From assembly GCF_004570385.1 (NCBI RefSeq), contig NZ_SPQL01000002.1, positions 421,290-485,289 on the forward strand: a stretch of DNA of 64,000 bases, read 5' to 3'. The DNA comes from Blastococcus sp. CT_GayMR19 (GTDB lineage: Bacteria > Actinomycetota > Actinomycetes > Mycobacteriales > Geodermatophilaceae). Of this stretch, positions 27,843-35,301 are shown in pieces. How positions within the stretch are numbered: position 1 is the stretch's first letter; each line of letters opens with the position of its first letter. The notes under the pieces are model-generated. The model was given only the letters and a program-made list of their open reading frames with translations. It did not search any database and was not told the DNA's origin. The position numbers and the translations under genes were made by a program.

Positions 27843-29849
27843 GTGCCAGCTACACGCACTCCCTCGCGCTCGACCACGTCCGGGAGCCGGACCTCGGCCA
27901 CCGGCCGTGGTCGGAAGCCCGGCCGGCCCGTCCTCAGCGCCGCCGAGCTGCAGGCGCTGCGCGAGGCGCTCGCCCTCCGACAGACGCTCGCCGCGGGCCA
28001 GACCCTCACGCCCGAGCAGTCGGCCGCCCTCCGGGTCGCCACCGCCGCTGCGACGCGCACGCGCCCGGCCGGCACGGACACCGCTCGCCGGGCCGCTCGG
28101 CGCACGCCCGCGCGGAAGTCCGCCACCAAGGCACGCCGGGCCGCCAAGGCCGAGCGCGCGGCGACGCCCCGCACCGGCGGTCGGTGGTCGACCCGCCTGC
28201 GCGTGATCGCCCTGAGCACCGTGCTGCTGCCCGCCGTCGCCACCCTGGCACTCCCCGGCGCTGAGGACGGCGCTCCGGGCGGCGGCCCGCTCGACGTCAC
28301 CGCCCTCGCGCTCACCACGCAGAGCTCGCTGCTCGAATCCGCCGGCGAGTACCGCCGACTCGAGCAGGAGGCCGCGACGCGGGGCACCGAACTCGAGCAG
28401 GCCCGGGCGGCCCATCGGGCAGCGGTGGCCCAGGTCGCCGCCGACCAGCAGGTCGTCGGGCAGAGCGCAGCCGGCCTGTACCGGGCCGCGGCCGACGTCC
28501 GCTATCCCCTGCTCGGCGTCACGGTCCACGACGGCGCCGCCACGTCCGCGGCCCTCTACCGGCAGGCGCTCGCGGAGCGCTCCGGCCGGCTGGTCGAGGG
28601 CGCGGTGGTCCGCGCCGAGCGCGCCGGAACCAGCCTCGAGGCCGCAGCCGGCCGGGTGGCGGAGGCGCAGGCCGCCGTCGACGCCGCGACCCGAGAGGCC
28701 GCGAGCGTCCTGGCCGCCGTCCGCGAGCGGGTCGGGGAGCTCGACACCGACGTGACCAGCCGACTCGCCGGACTGGGCGTTCTCCCGGCCGCGAACGCCC
28801 AGCAGGAGCGCAACACCCAGGCCATGACGCGCTGGCAGTCCTACCTCGGTCAGCTGACGGCGGCGGGCATCGAGCCGCCGCCGGCCGCGGAGCTCAGCGA
28901 CCCCGCCGACCTCCCCTCCGGCCTGTCCCCCGCGCTCGACGCCGCAGGGTCCACGGTGCCTGGGGTCGCCTGGGCGGTCATCGGCAGCACGCCGGTGACC
29001 GTGCTGCCGGCCGAGACGGTGGCGGCGGTCAGCGCGGCGCTGTCCCAGCTGGGCAAGCCCTTCGTGCCCGGCACCAGCGGGCCGGAGACCTACGACTGCG
29101 GCGGCTTCACTGCGGCGGCGTGGCTCCTGGCCGGCCACGCGGTGCCCACGACCCCGCAGGACCAGTGGGCCACCGGGACCCCGGTGCCGCTGGCGGACGT
29201 GCAGATCGGTGACCTGGTCTTCGCGCCCGGCGGGCAGGACGTCGGCATCTATCTCGGTGAGGGCGACGTCCTCGGCGCCTCCGCCCGCTCGTACCAGGTG
29301 GGGGTCGGCACACTGGCGGCCGGTTCGTCGGCCACGCGCGTCGTCCTGCCTGCACCTGCGGAGCCCAACGCCGCCCTTCCCCCCGGTGGCGACAGGGGGG
29401 CGTGCGGCGCCGACCTGCCCGTCCCGGGGAAGGCCAGCCCGGCGTGGGGCGGCTGGGCGAACGGCCAGATCCCGGTGGAGACCCTGTGCGCGCTCGGCGT
29501 GAACCGCCACGCGCTGCGGTGCGACGCCGCGGCGTCCTACGCCCAGCTGAACACCGCCTACGAGGCGACCTTCGGCGCCCCGCTGTGCATCACCGACTCC
29601 TACCGGTCCCTCGGCGGGCAGAAGGCGGCCTTCTCGCTGAAGCCGGCACTGGCCGCCGTTCCCGGCACGTCCAACCACGGCTGGGCGCTGGCGGTCGACC
29701 TCTGCGGAGGCATCAACATCGCCGGCTCCGCGCAGTGGACCTGGATGACGATCAACGCCGGTCGCTTCGGGTTCGTGCAGCCGGACTGGGCCGGCCCCAC
29801 CGGCGAGAAGCCGGAGCCGTGGCACTGGGAGTACGGCTACATCTCCTGA
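27843..29849 (+). CDS. Two-domain peptidoglycan hydrolase-like protein: NlpC/P60 plus VanY-like carboxypeptidase
   Basis: Large protein (668 residues) of the cell envelope. The first 110 residues are basic and Arg/Ala-rich. A hydrophobic segment (IALSTVLLPAVATLALPG) then acts as anchor or signal, followed by an Ala-rich coiled coil. The NlpC/P60 domain keeps Cys419 (YDCGGF), but where homologues have His in HVGIYLG this protein has Asp466 (QDVGIYLG), so that domain may be inactive. The C-terminal D,D-carboxypeptidase domain (M15B) has SYRSLGGQ, His612 and Asp619 (NHGWALAVD) and His661 (WHWEYG), so it looks active. I use the GTG at 27843; an ATG at 27732 adds 37 residues with untypical codons. 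Confidence 0.82.
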   Translation: MPATRTPSRSTTSGSRTSATGRGRKPGRPVLSAAELQALREALALRQTLAAGQTLTPEQSAALRVATAAATRTRPAGTDTARRAARRTPARKSATKARRAAKAERAATPRTGGRWSTRLRVIALSTVLLPAVATLALPGAEDGAPGGGPLDVTALALTTQSSLLESAGEYRRLEQEAATRGTELEQARAAHRAAVAQVAADQQVVGQSAAGLYRAAADVRYPLLGVTVHDGAATSAALYRQALAERSGRLVEGAVVRAERAGTSLEAAAGRVAEAQAAVDAATREAASVLAAVRERVGELDTDVTSRLAGLGVLPAANAQQERNTQAMTRWQSYLGQLTAAGIEPPPAAELSDPADLPSGLSPALDAAGSTVPGVAWAVIGSTPVTVLPAETVAAVSAALSQLGKPFVPGTSGPETYDCGGFTAAAWLLAGHAVPTTPQDQWATGTPVPLADVQIGDLVFAPGGQDVGIYLGEGDVLGASARSYQVGVGTLAAGSSATRVVLPAPAEPNAALPPGGDRGACGADLPVPGKASPAWGGWANGQIPVETLCALGVNRHALRCDAAASYAQLNTAYEATFGAPLCITDSYRSLGGQKAAFSLKPALAAVPGTSNHGWALAVDLCGGINIAGSAQWTWMTINAGRFGFVQPDWAGPTGEKPEPWHWEYGYIS

Positions 29850-29859
29850 CCGAGGTTCC

Positions 29860-29914
29860 CCGCTTTCGGTACCGAAAGCGGCGGCCCGGGTCCGCGCTTT
29901 CGGTACCGGAAGCG
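29860..29914. terminator. Pair of KpnI-centred palindromes between convergent genes
   Basis: A perfect 22-bp palindrome CCGCTTTCGGT-ACCGAAAGCGG (29860-29881) is followed by a second, CGCTTTCGGT-ACCGGAAGCG (29895-29914), with one G-T pair. They sit between the stop of the wall-hydrolase gene and the stop of the leftward gene ending at 29925, so may terminate both. The same core, TTTCGGTACCG, appears in another pair at 53230-53288. Confidence 0.65.
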
Positions 29915-29924
29915 GGTGCTGCGA

Positions 29925-30686
29925 TCAGATCCAGGGGAGGTCGGCGAGGGCACGCCAGGGCAGCGTCACGCTGGCCTCGGTCGTCTCCCCCGCCAGCCGG
30001 GCGGCGATCCCCGGCCCCGCGCACGCCACCGGACGGTGCGGCGTCACCACGACGTGCATGTCCGGCAGGTCCAGGCCCGCGACCCCGATCCGGTCGAGCA
30101 TCCGCTCGGGAGCCACCAGCGCGGCGGTCGCCAGCACCGGTAGGTCGGGGTGGGTCCAGAGCGCCACCGGCCCCTCGACCCGCAGCTCCAGGACGACGTC
30201 GTGTGCCCGACCGGTCGCGCTCGACCGGGTCCGGTGGACGACCGGCGCACCCGAGGCGGCCAGGGGCGTCCAGGGCAGCGCCAGCTCGCCCCGGCGGACG
30301 ACGACGCGCCAGCCGACCGCGGTCTGATCGCGATCCCGCCAGTCGAGGACGGCGATCCCGGAAGCCGCCGCGGCGGCATCGGTCACCGGGCGATGGGCCA
30401 CCCAGGACGACAGCGCCGCGGAGATGCCCGCGCGGGTCGGGACGACGCCCGCGCGGGTCATGTCGTCGGCCAGCTCGTCGAGGTGCACGCGCACGCGTCG
30501 CTCGTCCTCCTCGAGGACGACGACCGACGCCGAGCCGGACCGCTGCACCATGTCCAGTCGCAGTCCCGGGGTGGACAGGACGGGCAGGACGGCGGAGGCG
30601 ACCTCGCGGAGGTCGGCGACGCCGATCCGGGCCGGGCGCAGTCGTTGCAGCAGGCCGGCCGACGATCCCCCGAACCGGTTGTCCAT
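29925..30686 (-). CDS. Hypothetical protein (253 residues)
   Basis: Not recognised. It is a soluble mixed alpha/beta protein starting MDNRFGGSSAGLLQRLRPARIGVADL. Several strands carry paired charged/hydrophobic residues (VVVLEEDERRVRVHLDELADDM; GWRVVVRRGELALPWTPL; HDVVLELRVEGPVALWTHPDLP). There is no signal peptide or membrane helix. The ATG at 30686 overlaps by one base the stop of the preceding gene (TGATG), so the two are coupled and may interact. They lie at the left edge of the flagellar locus on the same strand as its leftward arm; a flagellar role is only a guess. Confidence 0.7.
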   Translation of the reverse strand: MDNRFGGSSAGLLQRLRPARIGVADLREVASAVLPVLSTPGLRLDMVQRSGSASVVVLEEDERRVRVHLDELADDMTRAGVVPTRAGISAALSSWVAHRPVTDAAAAASGIAVLDWRDRDQTAVGWRVVVRRGELALPWTPLAASGAPVVHRTRSSATGRAHDVVLELRVEGPVALWTHPDLPVLATAALVAPERMLDRIGVAGLDLPDMHVVVTPHRPVACAGPGIAARLAGETTEASVTLPWRALADLPWI

Positions 30687-31030
30687 CAGGCCCCCGCCCC
30701 ACCGAGCAGGGCGCGCAGCGCGGCCGGCAACGTGGGCAGGTCCAGCACACTCGTCAGCTCCGCGGCGCTCAGCCGCACGGGCAGCACGTCCTGACCCCAG
30801 CCCGTCGCGAGGCGCACCCGGGCCGCCGACGCGGGCCAGACCGCGTCCCGCGCGGCCGCCACGTGCAGCTCGGTCAGGACGTCCTCGAGATGGAACGCGG
30901 CCAGCGGGTGCACCATGCGTCCGGCGAGAGCCTCGCGGACCGCCTCCGCCAGTTGCTCGCGGTCGGTCCCGGCGAGCCAGTGCGGAACGAGGACCTCGGG
31001 GCCGGACGCGCCGGCCGGAGCCGCGGTCAC
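30686..31030 (-). CDS. Hypothetical protein (114 residues)
   Basis: Not recognised. A small mostly helical protein (TDREQLAEAVREALAGRMVHPLAAFHLEDVLTELHVAAARDAVWP) ending ALRALLGGAGA. The GTG start at 31030 lacks a good ribosome binding site of its own. It overlaps the stop codon of a 9-codon open frame that has one, so translation may be coupled to that mini-ORF. It is followed directly by the 253-residue protein gene. Confidence 0.6.
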   Translation of the reverse strand: MTAAPAGASGPEVLVPHWLAGTDREQLAEAVREALAGRMVHPLAAFHLEDVLTELHVAAARDAVWPASAARVRLATGWGQDVLPVRLSAAELTSVLDLPTLPAALRALLGGAGA

Positions 31031-31056
31031 GGGCGACCCAGGTGGACGACCGACAT
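31027..31056 (-). other. Possible upstream mini-ORF (9 residues)
   Basis: ATG at 31056 opens MSVVHLGRP and stops at TGA (31027-31029), which overlaps the GTG start (31028-31030) of the next gene. GGGGAG lies about 8 bases before this ATG, a better ribosome binding site than that of the downstream gene. It may serve translational coupling. Alternatively the true gene contains a frameshift here. Confidence 0.35.
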
Positions 31057-31599
31057 GGCCCGCTCCCCTGCTCCACGTGCCACGGCTCCTGCGGAGCGGC
31101 GGCTGCACGGGCGGGGCGTCACGAGGTGGATATCGGCAGCGCGGGACCCCGATGGACCCGTCCGGCCAGAATTAGCCACCCGCACCCGGCACCCGCACCC
31201 GGCACACCGGCGTGGCGCCGGGGCGCCGCTGAGGCGCCCAGGCGCCCGGGCCGCTGAAGGTCATCGGGCCGGTGACAGGCAGAAGGGCCCCGACGCGCAT
31301 CGCGGGTGATGGCCGGCACACCGCGCAGGACGTACAGGTCTCGACCGACCCGAGCATCGGTCGGGTCGATCGACCCAGCCAGCCGCGCGGACACCGCGAA
31401 GGGGCGCACGGCCCCTCCGATCGCCCGGAACAGCGACGCGGACAGCTCCGGGCGCCGGCACCATGCCGGAGCACACCGCGACGCGGGCCCCCGGCCACGC
31501 CCGCGGTCGACGCCGGCAGCGCTGCTGGTCCACGGAAAGGTCCCGTCAGGAACGGGACGCGGGCGTCGTCGCCCGGGACGTGCGAGGAACCTGCGGCCG
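31057..31599. other. 543-bp region without a convincing gene
   Basis: Several short open frames exist on both strands but none has a good ribosome binding site together with protein-like sequence. The region holds a perfect 13-bp tandem repeat (ACCCGCACCCGGC at 31178-31190 and 31191-31203) and several inverted repeats with GACC/GGTC arms around 31342-31375. It may contain the promoter of the leftward pair of unknown genes and the terminator of the sigma-like gene. Confidence 0.5.
31540..31558 (-). terminator. Small hairpin downstream of the sigma-like gene
   Basis: GTCCCGT-CAGGA-ACGGGAC, a 7-bp stem with a 5-base loop, lies about 40 bases beyond the leftward stop at 31600. A weak candidate terminator. 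Confidence 0.4.
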
Positions 31600-32703
31600 C
31601 TAGTCGGCCAGCTCGGCGAGCCTGGTCTTGAGGGCCTGCTCGACCCGGTCGGCGTAGACGTTCATGTTCCGGACCGACGTGTTGAGGTCGGCCGACAGCT
31701 GCGTCTTCGTCTGCCCGCCCCAGGTCGTCAGGTACCAGGTGGCCCAGCCCAGGACGTTCGGCTGGCCGGCCCGCTGGTCCGGCCGCGCCGACGGGTCGGG
31801 CGCGCAGGCAGCGGTGAGGGCGTGGGAGAGCAGGGTCTGCTCGGCCTCACCCATGATCTCGTCCGGCGCCTCCGAGGAGTCCGGGAGGAGGATCTCGGTC
31901 GCGTCCGGGCCGCCGTCGAGGGACTGCAGGTTGCGCAGCCCGTTGAGGGTCGCCACGGTCTGGGAGTTGCGGCGCAGCGTGGCCACGCTCTGCCCCATGT
32001 AGGCCGCGAGCTCCTTCTCGCTCGGCCGGCGCTGGTGCTCGGCGATGAAGGCCGCGATCGCCTTCTGCTGCTTGTGCTCGGTGTCGGCGGCGGTGCGCCC
32101 GTGGGCATTGCGGCCCAGGTCGTGCACCCACTTGGACAACTGCGTCGCCAGGAAGGCGCCGAACGGGACCGACTTCGTCTCGTCGTATGTGCTGACCGCC
32201 TTGAGCACCCACTCGTACACCTGCTGGCCCAGATCGTCCGGGTCGGGCAGGTGCAGCCGGATCGTGCTCATGTTGCGCTGCAGCCGCTTGAGGCTGATCG
32301 GGCCGTAGTGCCGGCACAGGTCGCCCAGGAAGTCCGCGGGCAGGTCCCGCGGGGCGCGACGCCGGACGTCGGTCTCGGCCCGCAGCCCGATGGTCGAGCT
32401 CCCGTGCCGCGCGGCCCAGGCCTTCACCCAGTCGGCCAGCACCGCCGCCGAACCGCACACGCCGTCCACCCGGTAGAGACCGTCGCCCTGGTCGTAGCTG
32501 ACCGTGACGCCGTCCGGGAGCTCGGCCCGGAACTCCGCCAGCGGGAGTTCGTGGTCCACCCGGAAGTGCACGCGGTCCCGCGGGGTGATGGGCGCGAGCA
32601 CCCACCCCTCCGCCTCGGGGATGCCGCCGAACACGAGCGGCTGACGGACGCGGGGACGGTCATCGATGACGGTAGAGGTCGACGAAGAAAAGGAATCGGA
32701 CAC
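31600..32703 (-). CDS. Sigma-70-like protein with an unrelated N-terminal domain
   Basis: Protein of 367 residues. Residues about 145-200 resemble sigma region 2 (PDDLGQQVYEWVLKAVSTYDETKSVPFGAFL, then SKWVHDLGR). Residues about 215-265 resemble region 3 (IAAFIAEHQRRPSEKELAAYMGQSVATLRR). The C-terminus resembles a region 4 helix-turn-helix (KTQLSADLNTSVRNMNVYADRVEQALKTRL). The first 130 residues match nothing I know and look like a beta-rich soluble domain. The GTG at 32703 is preceded by GGAG. It lies 67 bases after the 160-residue unknown gene, on the same strand. It may be a dedicated flagellar-locus sigma factor or a sigma-like regulator. The sigma assignment is by pattern only. Confidence 0.65.
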   Translation of the reverse strand: MSDSFSSSTSTVIDDRPRVRQPLVFGGIPEAEGWVLAPITPRDRVHFRVDHELPLAEFRAELPDGVTVSYDQGDGLYRVDGVCGSAAVLADWVKAWAARHGSSTIGLRAETDVRRRAPRDLPADFLGDLCRHYGPISLKRLQRNMSTIRLHLPDPDDLGQQVYEWVLKAVSTYDETKSVPFGAFLATQLSKWVHDLGRNAHGRTAADTEHKQQKAIAAFIAEHQRRPSEKELAAYMGQSVATLRRNSQTVATLNGLRNLQSLDGGPDATEILLPDSSEAPDEIMGEAEQTLLSHALTAACAPDPSARPDQRAGQPNVLGWATWYLTTWGGQTKTQLSADLNTSVRNMNVYADRVEQALKTRLAELAD

Positions 32704-32770
32704 CGGTACTCCTGGGCACTACGGGGAAGGAGGGCCTCGGGGAAGGAGGCCCGGAAGTGTCGGGAGGCCG

Positions 32771-33253
32771 TCAGGCCGAGATGCGCTCGTCGGGCGAGGG
32801 AACGCGGGGCGCGGGGATCGACGCGGGGTCCGCGGGGATGCCCTCGAGGACGTCGGCGGCACTCGCGCCGTTCGCGGCCTGCTCCAGGAGGACCGCCGCC
32901 GCAGCGCGCTCCGCCCCGCTGGGCTCGGCGGTGTAGACGGGCATGTGGTCGTACAGGCTGGTGAAGACGGCACTGACGAAGGCGTAGGCCGCCTGCGCCT
33001 GGGGGGAGAACTTGGCGACGGCGGTGCGCGGGCCGAGGTCGACACCGACGGTCACGCGGACCACCCGGTCGTCCTTGCTCAGGCCCGTCACGGCGAAGGA
33101 GACCTCCTCGTGCTCGGCGGCCAGGGCCGCGAGCGCGGTGAGGCACTTCCGGGTGGCGCCACGACGCGGCCGGAGCTGGACGTGGACCACCACGGACTCC
33201 TGCTCGCTGCCGAGTTCGACGGCAGCCTGTGCGTTGGATGCACTGCGTTGCAT
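32771..33253 (-). CDS. Hypothetical protein upstream of the sigma-like gene (160 residues)
   Basis: Not recognised. It begins MQRSASNAQAAVELGSEQES and has an alpha/beta core (VVVHVQLRPRRGATRKCLTALAALAAEHEEVSFAVTG; VVRVTVGVDLG) and a Pro-rich acidic tail. No membrane segment is present. It is the first gene of a likely two-gene unit with the sigma-like gene. By position it could be a partner or an anti-sigma factor; that is speculation. Confidence 0.68.
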   Translation of the reverse strand: MQRSASNAQAAVELGSEQESVVVHVQLRPRRGATRKCLTALAALAAEHEEVSFAVTGLSKDDRVVRVTVGVDLGPRTAVAKFSPQAQAAYAFVSAVFTSLYDHMPVYTAEPSGAERAAAAVLLEQAANGASAADVLEGIPADPASIPAPRVPSPDERISA

Positions 33254-33513
33254 GTTGATCGCCCCCTGTCACTTGCTTGAGGGGAAATCTGCCTCATCCA
33301 TCGGCAACGAGGGGCACAAGACTCGCCGTGTCATACGCAGGTATGGGCACTTACTTAGGCACTTGTTGCCCGTGTCGCTTCGCCAGCCGACACGGAGCCC
33401 GCGCGCGAGGCAATCTCTGCCAAAGCGCGCCGCGCCCCACTGGTCAGCACTGTCAGGCGGAGCCCCGCGCCGGCCCCGTCATCGGTCGGAACCCGTGCCG
33501 GTGCGGCCGCTCG
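33254..33513 (-). promoter_or_regulatory. Regulatory spacer upstream of the unknown gene/sigma-like pair
   Basis: The 260-bp spacer is less GC-rich than its surroundings. On the minus strand it contains GCCGATGG (33298-33305), identical to the minus-10-like box upstream of flgN (37358-37365). In both places the box is followed shortly by TTCCCCT or CTCCCCT. No clear minus-35 partner is seen. Near csrA, CCGTGTCG (33370-33377) and CGACACGG (33388-33395) form an inverted repeat that may end csrA transcription. Confidence 0.45.
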
Positions 33514-33816
33514 TCACGCCTCGGGTGGCGTCGTCGGAGCGTCACCCGCCGGCTGCGCCGACTCCGGCGCGGCCGCCTCCTCCGCGGCGGCGGACGGTGC
33601 GAACGCCGCCAGCGCGCCGAGGCTGTCGGCGGTCACCTGGGCGGCCAGCAGGTTGGCCTCGGCGATCTGCCGGTAGACCTCTTCCCGGTGGATCGCGACT
33701 TCCCGGGGGGCCTTGAAGCCCAGCCGGACGGTGCCGCCCCGGACCTCGACGACGTGGACCTCGATGTCGTCACCGATGCGGATCGTCTCGCCGACGCTGC
33801 GGGTGAGCGTGAGCAT
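33514..33816 (-). CDS. csrA: Carbon storage regulator / translational repressor CsrA
   Basis: RNA-binding protein that represses translation by binding GGA motifs over ribosome binding sites. The core (MLTLTRSVGETIRIGDDIEVHVVEVRGGTVRLGFKAPREVAIHREEVY) is a clear CsrA fold with the RNA-contacting R-L-G-F-K-A-P-x-x-V-x-I-H-R segment. The protein is 100 residues because of an Ala/Pro-rich C-terminal tail of about 45 residues, longer than usual. It lies downstream of fliW on the same strand. In Bacillus, FliW frees flagellin translation from CsrA, and the same circuit is expected here. Confidence 0.94.
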   Translation of the reverse strand: MLTLTRSVGETIRIGDDIEVHVVEVRGGTVRLGFKAPREVAIHREEVYRQIAEANLLAAQVTADSLGALAAFAPSAAAEEAAAPESAQPAGDAPTTPPEA

Positions 33817-33912
33817 GGGTTACCCCTCCATGGGTTTCGTGATGGCCATCCGTGGCGTGCCCGAGCGAGCGGGCGGGCGGCGGCTGCCCGTGTGGCAGCG
33901 CCGCCGGAGTGG

Positions 33913-34359
33913 TTATCGGCGGAGCGGCCTCCTGATGGGATGCCTGCCGTCCGCGAGGACGACCTGTCGGGCCTGGGACGTGACGGGGTTGACCACCACC
34001 GGGGCGCGGAGGTTGGCGGTCGCCGCGGTGATGTCGCCGTCCGGCACCGTGACGAGGCAGTAGAGCTCCGCCTCGCCCACCTCGCTCATGCCCAGCTCCG
34101 CGCAGGCCCCGGGGGGCACGGCCGGCGCGTAGTCGGGGAAGTAGGGCGCCGCCGGCACGGCGAGGAACCGTGGGCCGTCCGGCGCCACGGACTGGAGCCA
34201 GAAGACACGGCCGGAAGGGTCCGCGGCCACGAGGACGTAGGCGCGGTGCCCCGGGAAACCGGGCAGCGGCTCGGCCAGCGCGAGGGCGCGTACCGGGGCC
34301 GGCGTCGCCGTGGGCGCGGCCGGCCGGTCGGGCAGGGTCGCGGTCGGGGACGGCGTCAT
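33913..34359 (-). CDS. fliW: Flagellar assembly factor FliW
   Basis: Antagonist of CsrA that also binds flagellin, 148 residues. The family C-terminal pattern is present: YCLVTVPDGDITAATANLRAPVVVNPVTSQARQVVLAD. The first 20 residues are a Pro/Thr-rich extension. It sits between flgL (50 bases upstream) and csrA (96 bases downstream) on the leftward arm, the same linkage as in Bacillus (flgL-yviE-fliW-csrA). Confidence 0.9.
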   Translation of the reverse strand: MTPSPTATLPDRPAAPTATPAPVRALALAEPLPGFPGHRAYVLVAADPSGRVFWLQSVAPDGPRFLAVPAAPYFPDYAPAVPPGACAELGMSEVGEAELYCLVTVPDGDITAATANLRAPVVVNPVTSQARQVVLADGRHPIRRPLRR

Positions 34360-34408
34360 GCGGGCAGCCTCCTCGGCCGACGGGACAGGGGGACGGGTCG
34401 GTGGGACA

Positions 34409-35296
34409 TCAGCGCAGGTAGTCCAGGAGCGACGGCTGGATCGCCTTGGCAGTAGCCGCGAGCGCGGCCTCGTAACCCACCTGCTGCATCTGGAGCCGCA
34501 TGATCGTGTTCGGCAGGTCGATGTCCTCGGTCTCGGCGAGCTGCGAGCTCAGCGCGATGCCGCGGTCGAAGTTGACCTGGTCGAGCGTCTCGACGCGGGA
34601 GGCGCGGGTGCCGACGTCCGCGACCGCCGCCCCCATCTGGTTCATGATCGCGTCGAGGTCCGCCAGGTGCGCGTCGAGGGCCCCCGGGGTGCCGAGGACC
34701 AGGTCCTTGGCGATGCTGTCGACGATCTTGAACAGGTCCTTGGCCGGCGGGCCGAAGGCCTCCGGGCCGGTGAGGTCCACCCGGATCTTCTCGGTGTCGG
34801 AGACCCGCCGGGTCACCGGGGTGCCGTCCTGACCGGCCCAGTCGCCGGTGGCGGGGTCGTAGGCCTTCCCACCGGAGGTGATCCCCCCGAACAGCGGCCG
34901 CCCCTGGATCTGCAGGTTCGCGGTCGAGAGGAGCCCCTCCCGCAGCGACGCGACCTCGGTGGCCAGGGCCTCCTGGGCGACGCCCGGCTGCGCGCCCTCG
35001 TTCAGCCCCTGGACCGTCAGGTCGCGCACCCGCCGGGTGGCGTTGAGCATGGTCTGCAGCGCCGAGTCGGTCTGCTCCAGCCAGCTGCGGGCATCGGTGA
35101 TGTTCCGCGACTGCTGGGCGACGGCCGCCTGGTCGCCGCGGGTCTGCATCGCCCGGTTGGTGCCGGTCGGCGAGTCGGACGGCGCACTGATGAGCCGGCC
35201 GGAGGTGAGCTGCTGCTGCAGCTTGCCGACGGCGTCGAGGTTGCGGTTGAGCCCCTGGAGGCTGGTGAGCGCGACGGCGCGCTGAGTGATCCTCAT
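34409..35296 (-). CDS. flgL: Flagellar hook-associated protein 3 (FlgL)
   Basis: Second hook-filament junction protein, 295 residues. The flagellin-like N-terminus (MRITQRAVALTSLQGLNRNLDAVGKLQQQLTSGRLISAPSDSP) and C-terminal helix (LPNTIMRLQMQQVGYEAALAATAKAIQPSLLDYLR) form the D0 coiled coil. The middle domain is small. It follows flgK by five bases, as in most flagellar operons, and is exported by the flagellar secretion system. Confidence 0.95.
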   Translation of the reverse strand: MRITQRAVALTSLQGLNRNLDAVGKLQQQLTSGRLISAPSDSPTGTNRAMQTRGDQAAVAQQSRNITDARSWLEQTDSALQTMLNATRRVRDLTVQGLNEGAQPGVAQEALATEVASLREGLLSTANLQIQGRPLFGGITSGGKAYDPATGDWAGQDGTPVTRRVSDTEKIRVDLTGPEAFGPPAKDLFKIVDSIAKDLVLGTPGALDAHLADLDAIMNQMGAAVADVGTRASRVETLDQVNFDRGIALSSQLAETEDIDLPNTIMRLQMQQVGYEAALAATAKAIQPSLLDYLR

Positions 35297-35301
35297 TCAG
35301 C

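Noticed and set aside
31172..31498. Leftward open frame containing MRVGALLPVTGPMTFSGPG, reminiscent of a branched-chain amino-acid-binding protein N-terminus
   Set aside because: Only about 18 residues look right. The rest is Arg/Pro-rich and out of character, and no signal peptide or ribosome binding site is present. Most likely chance.
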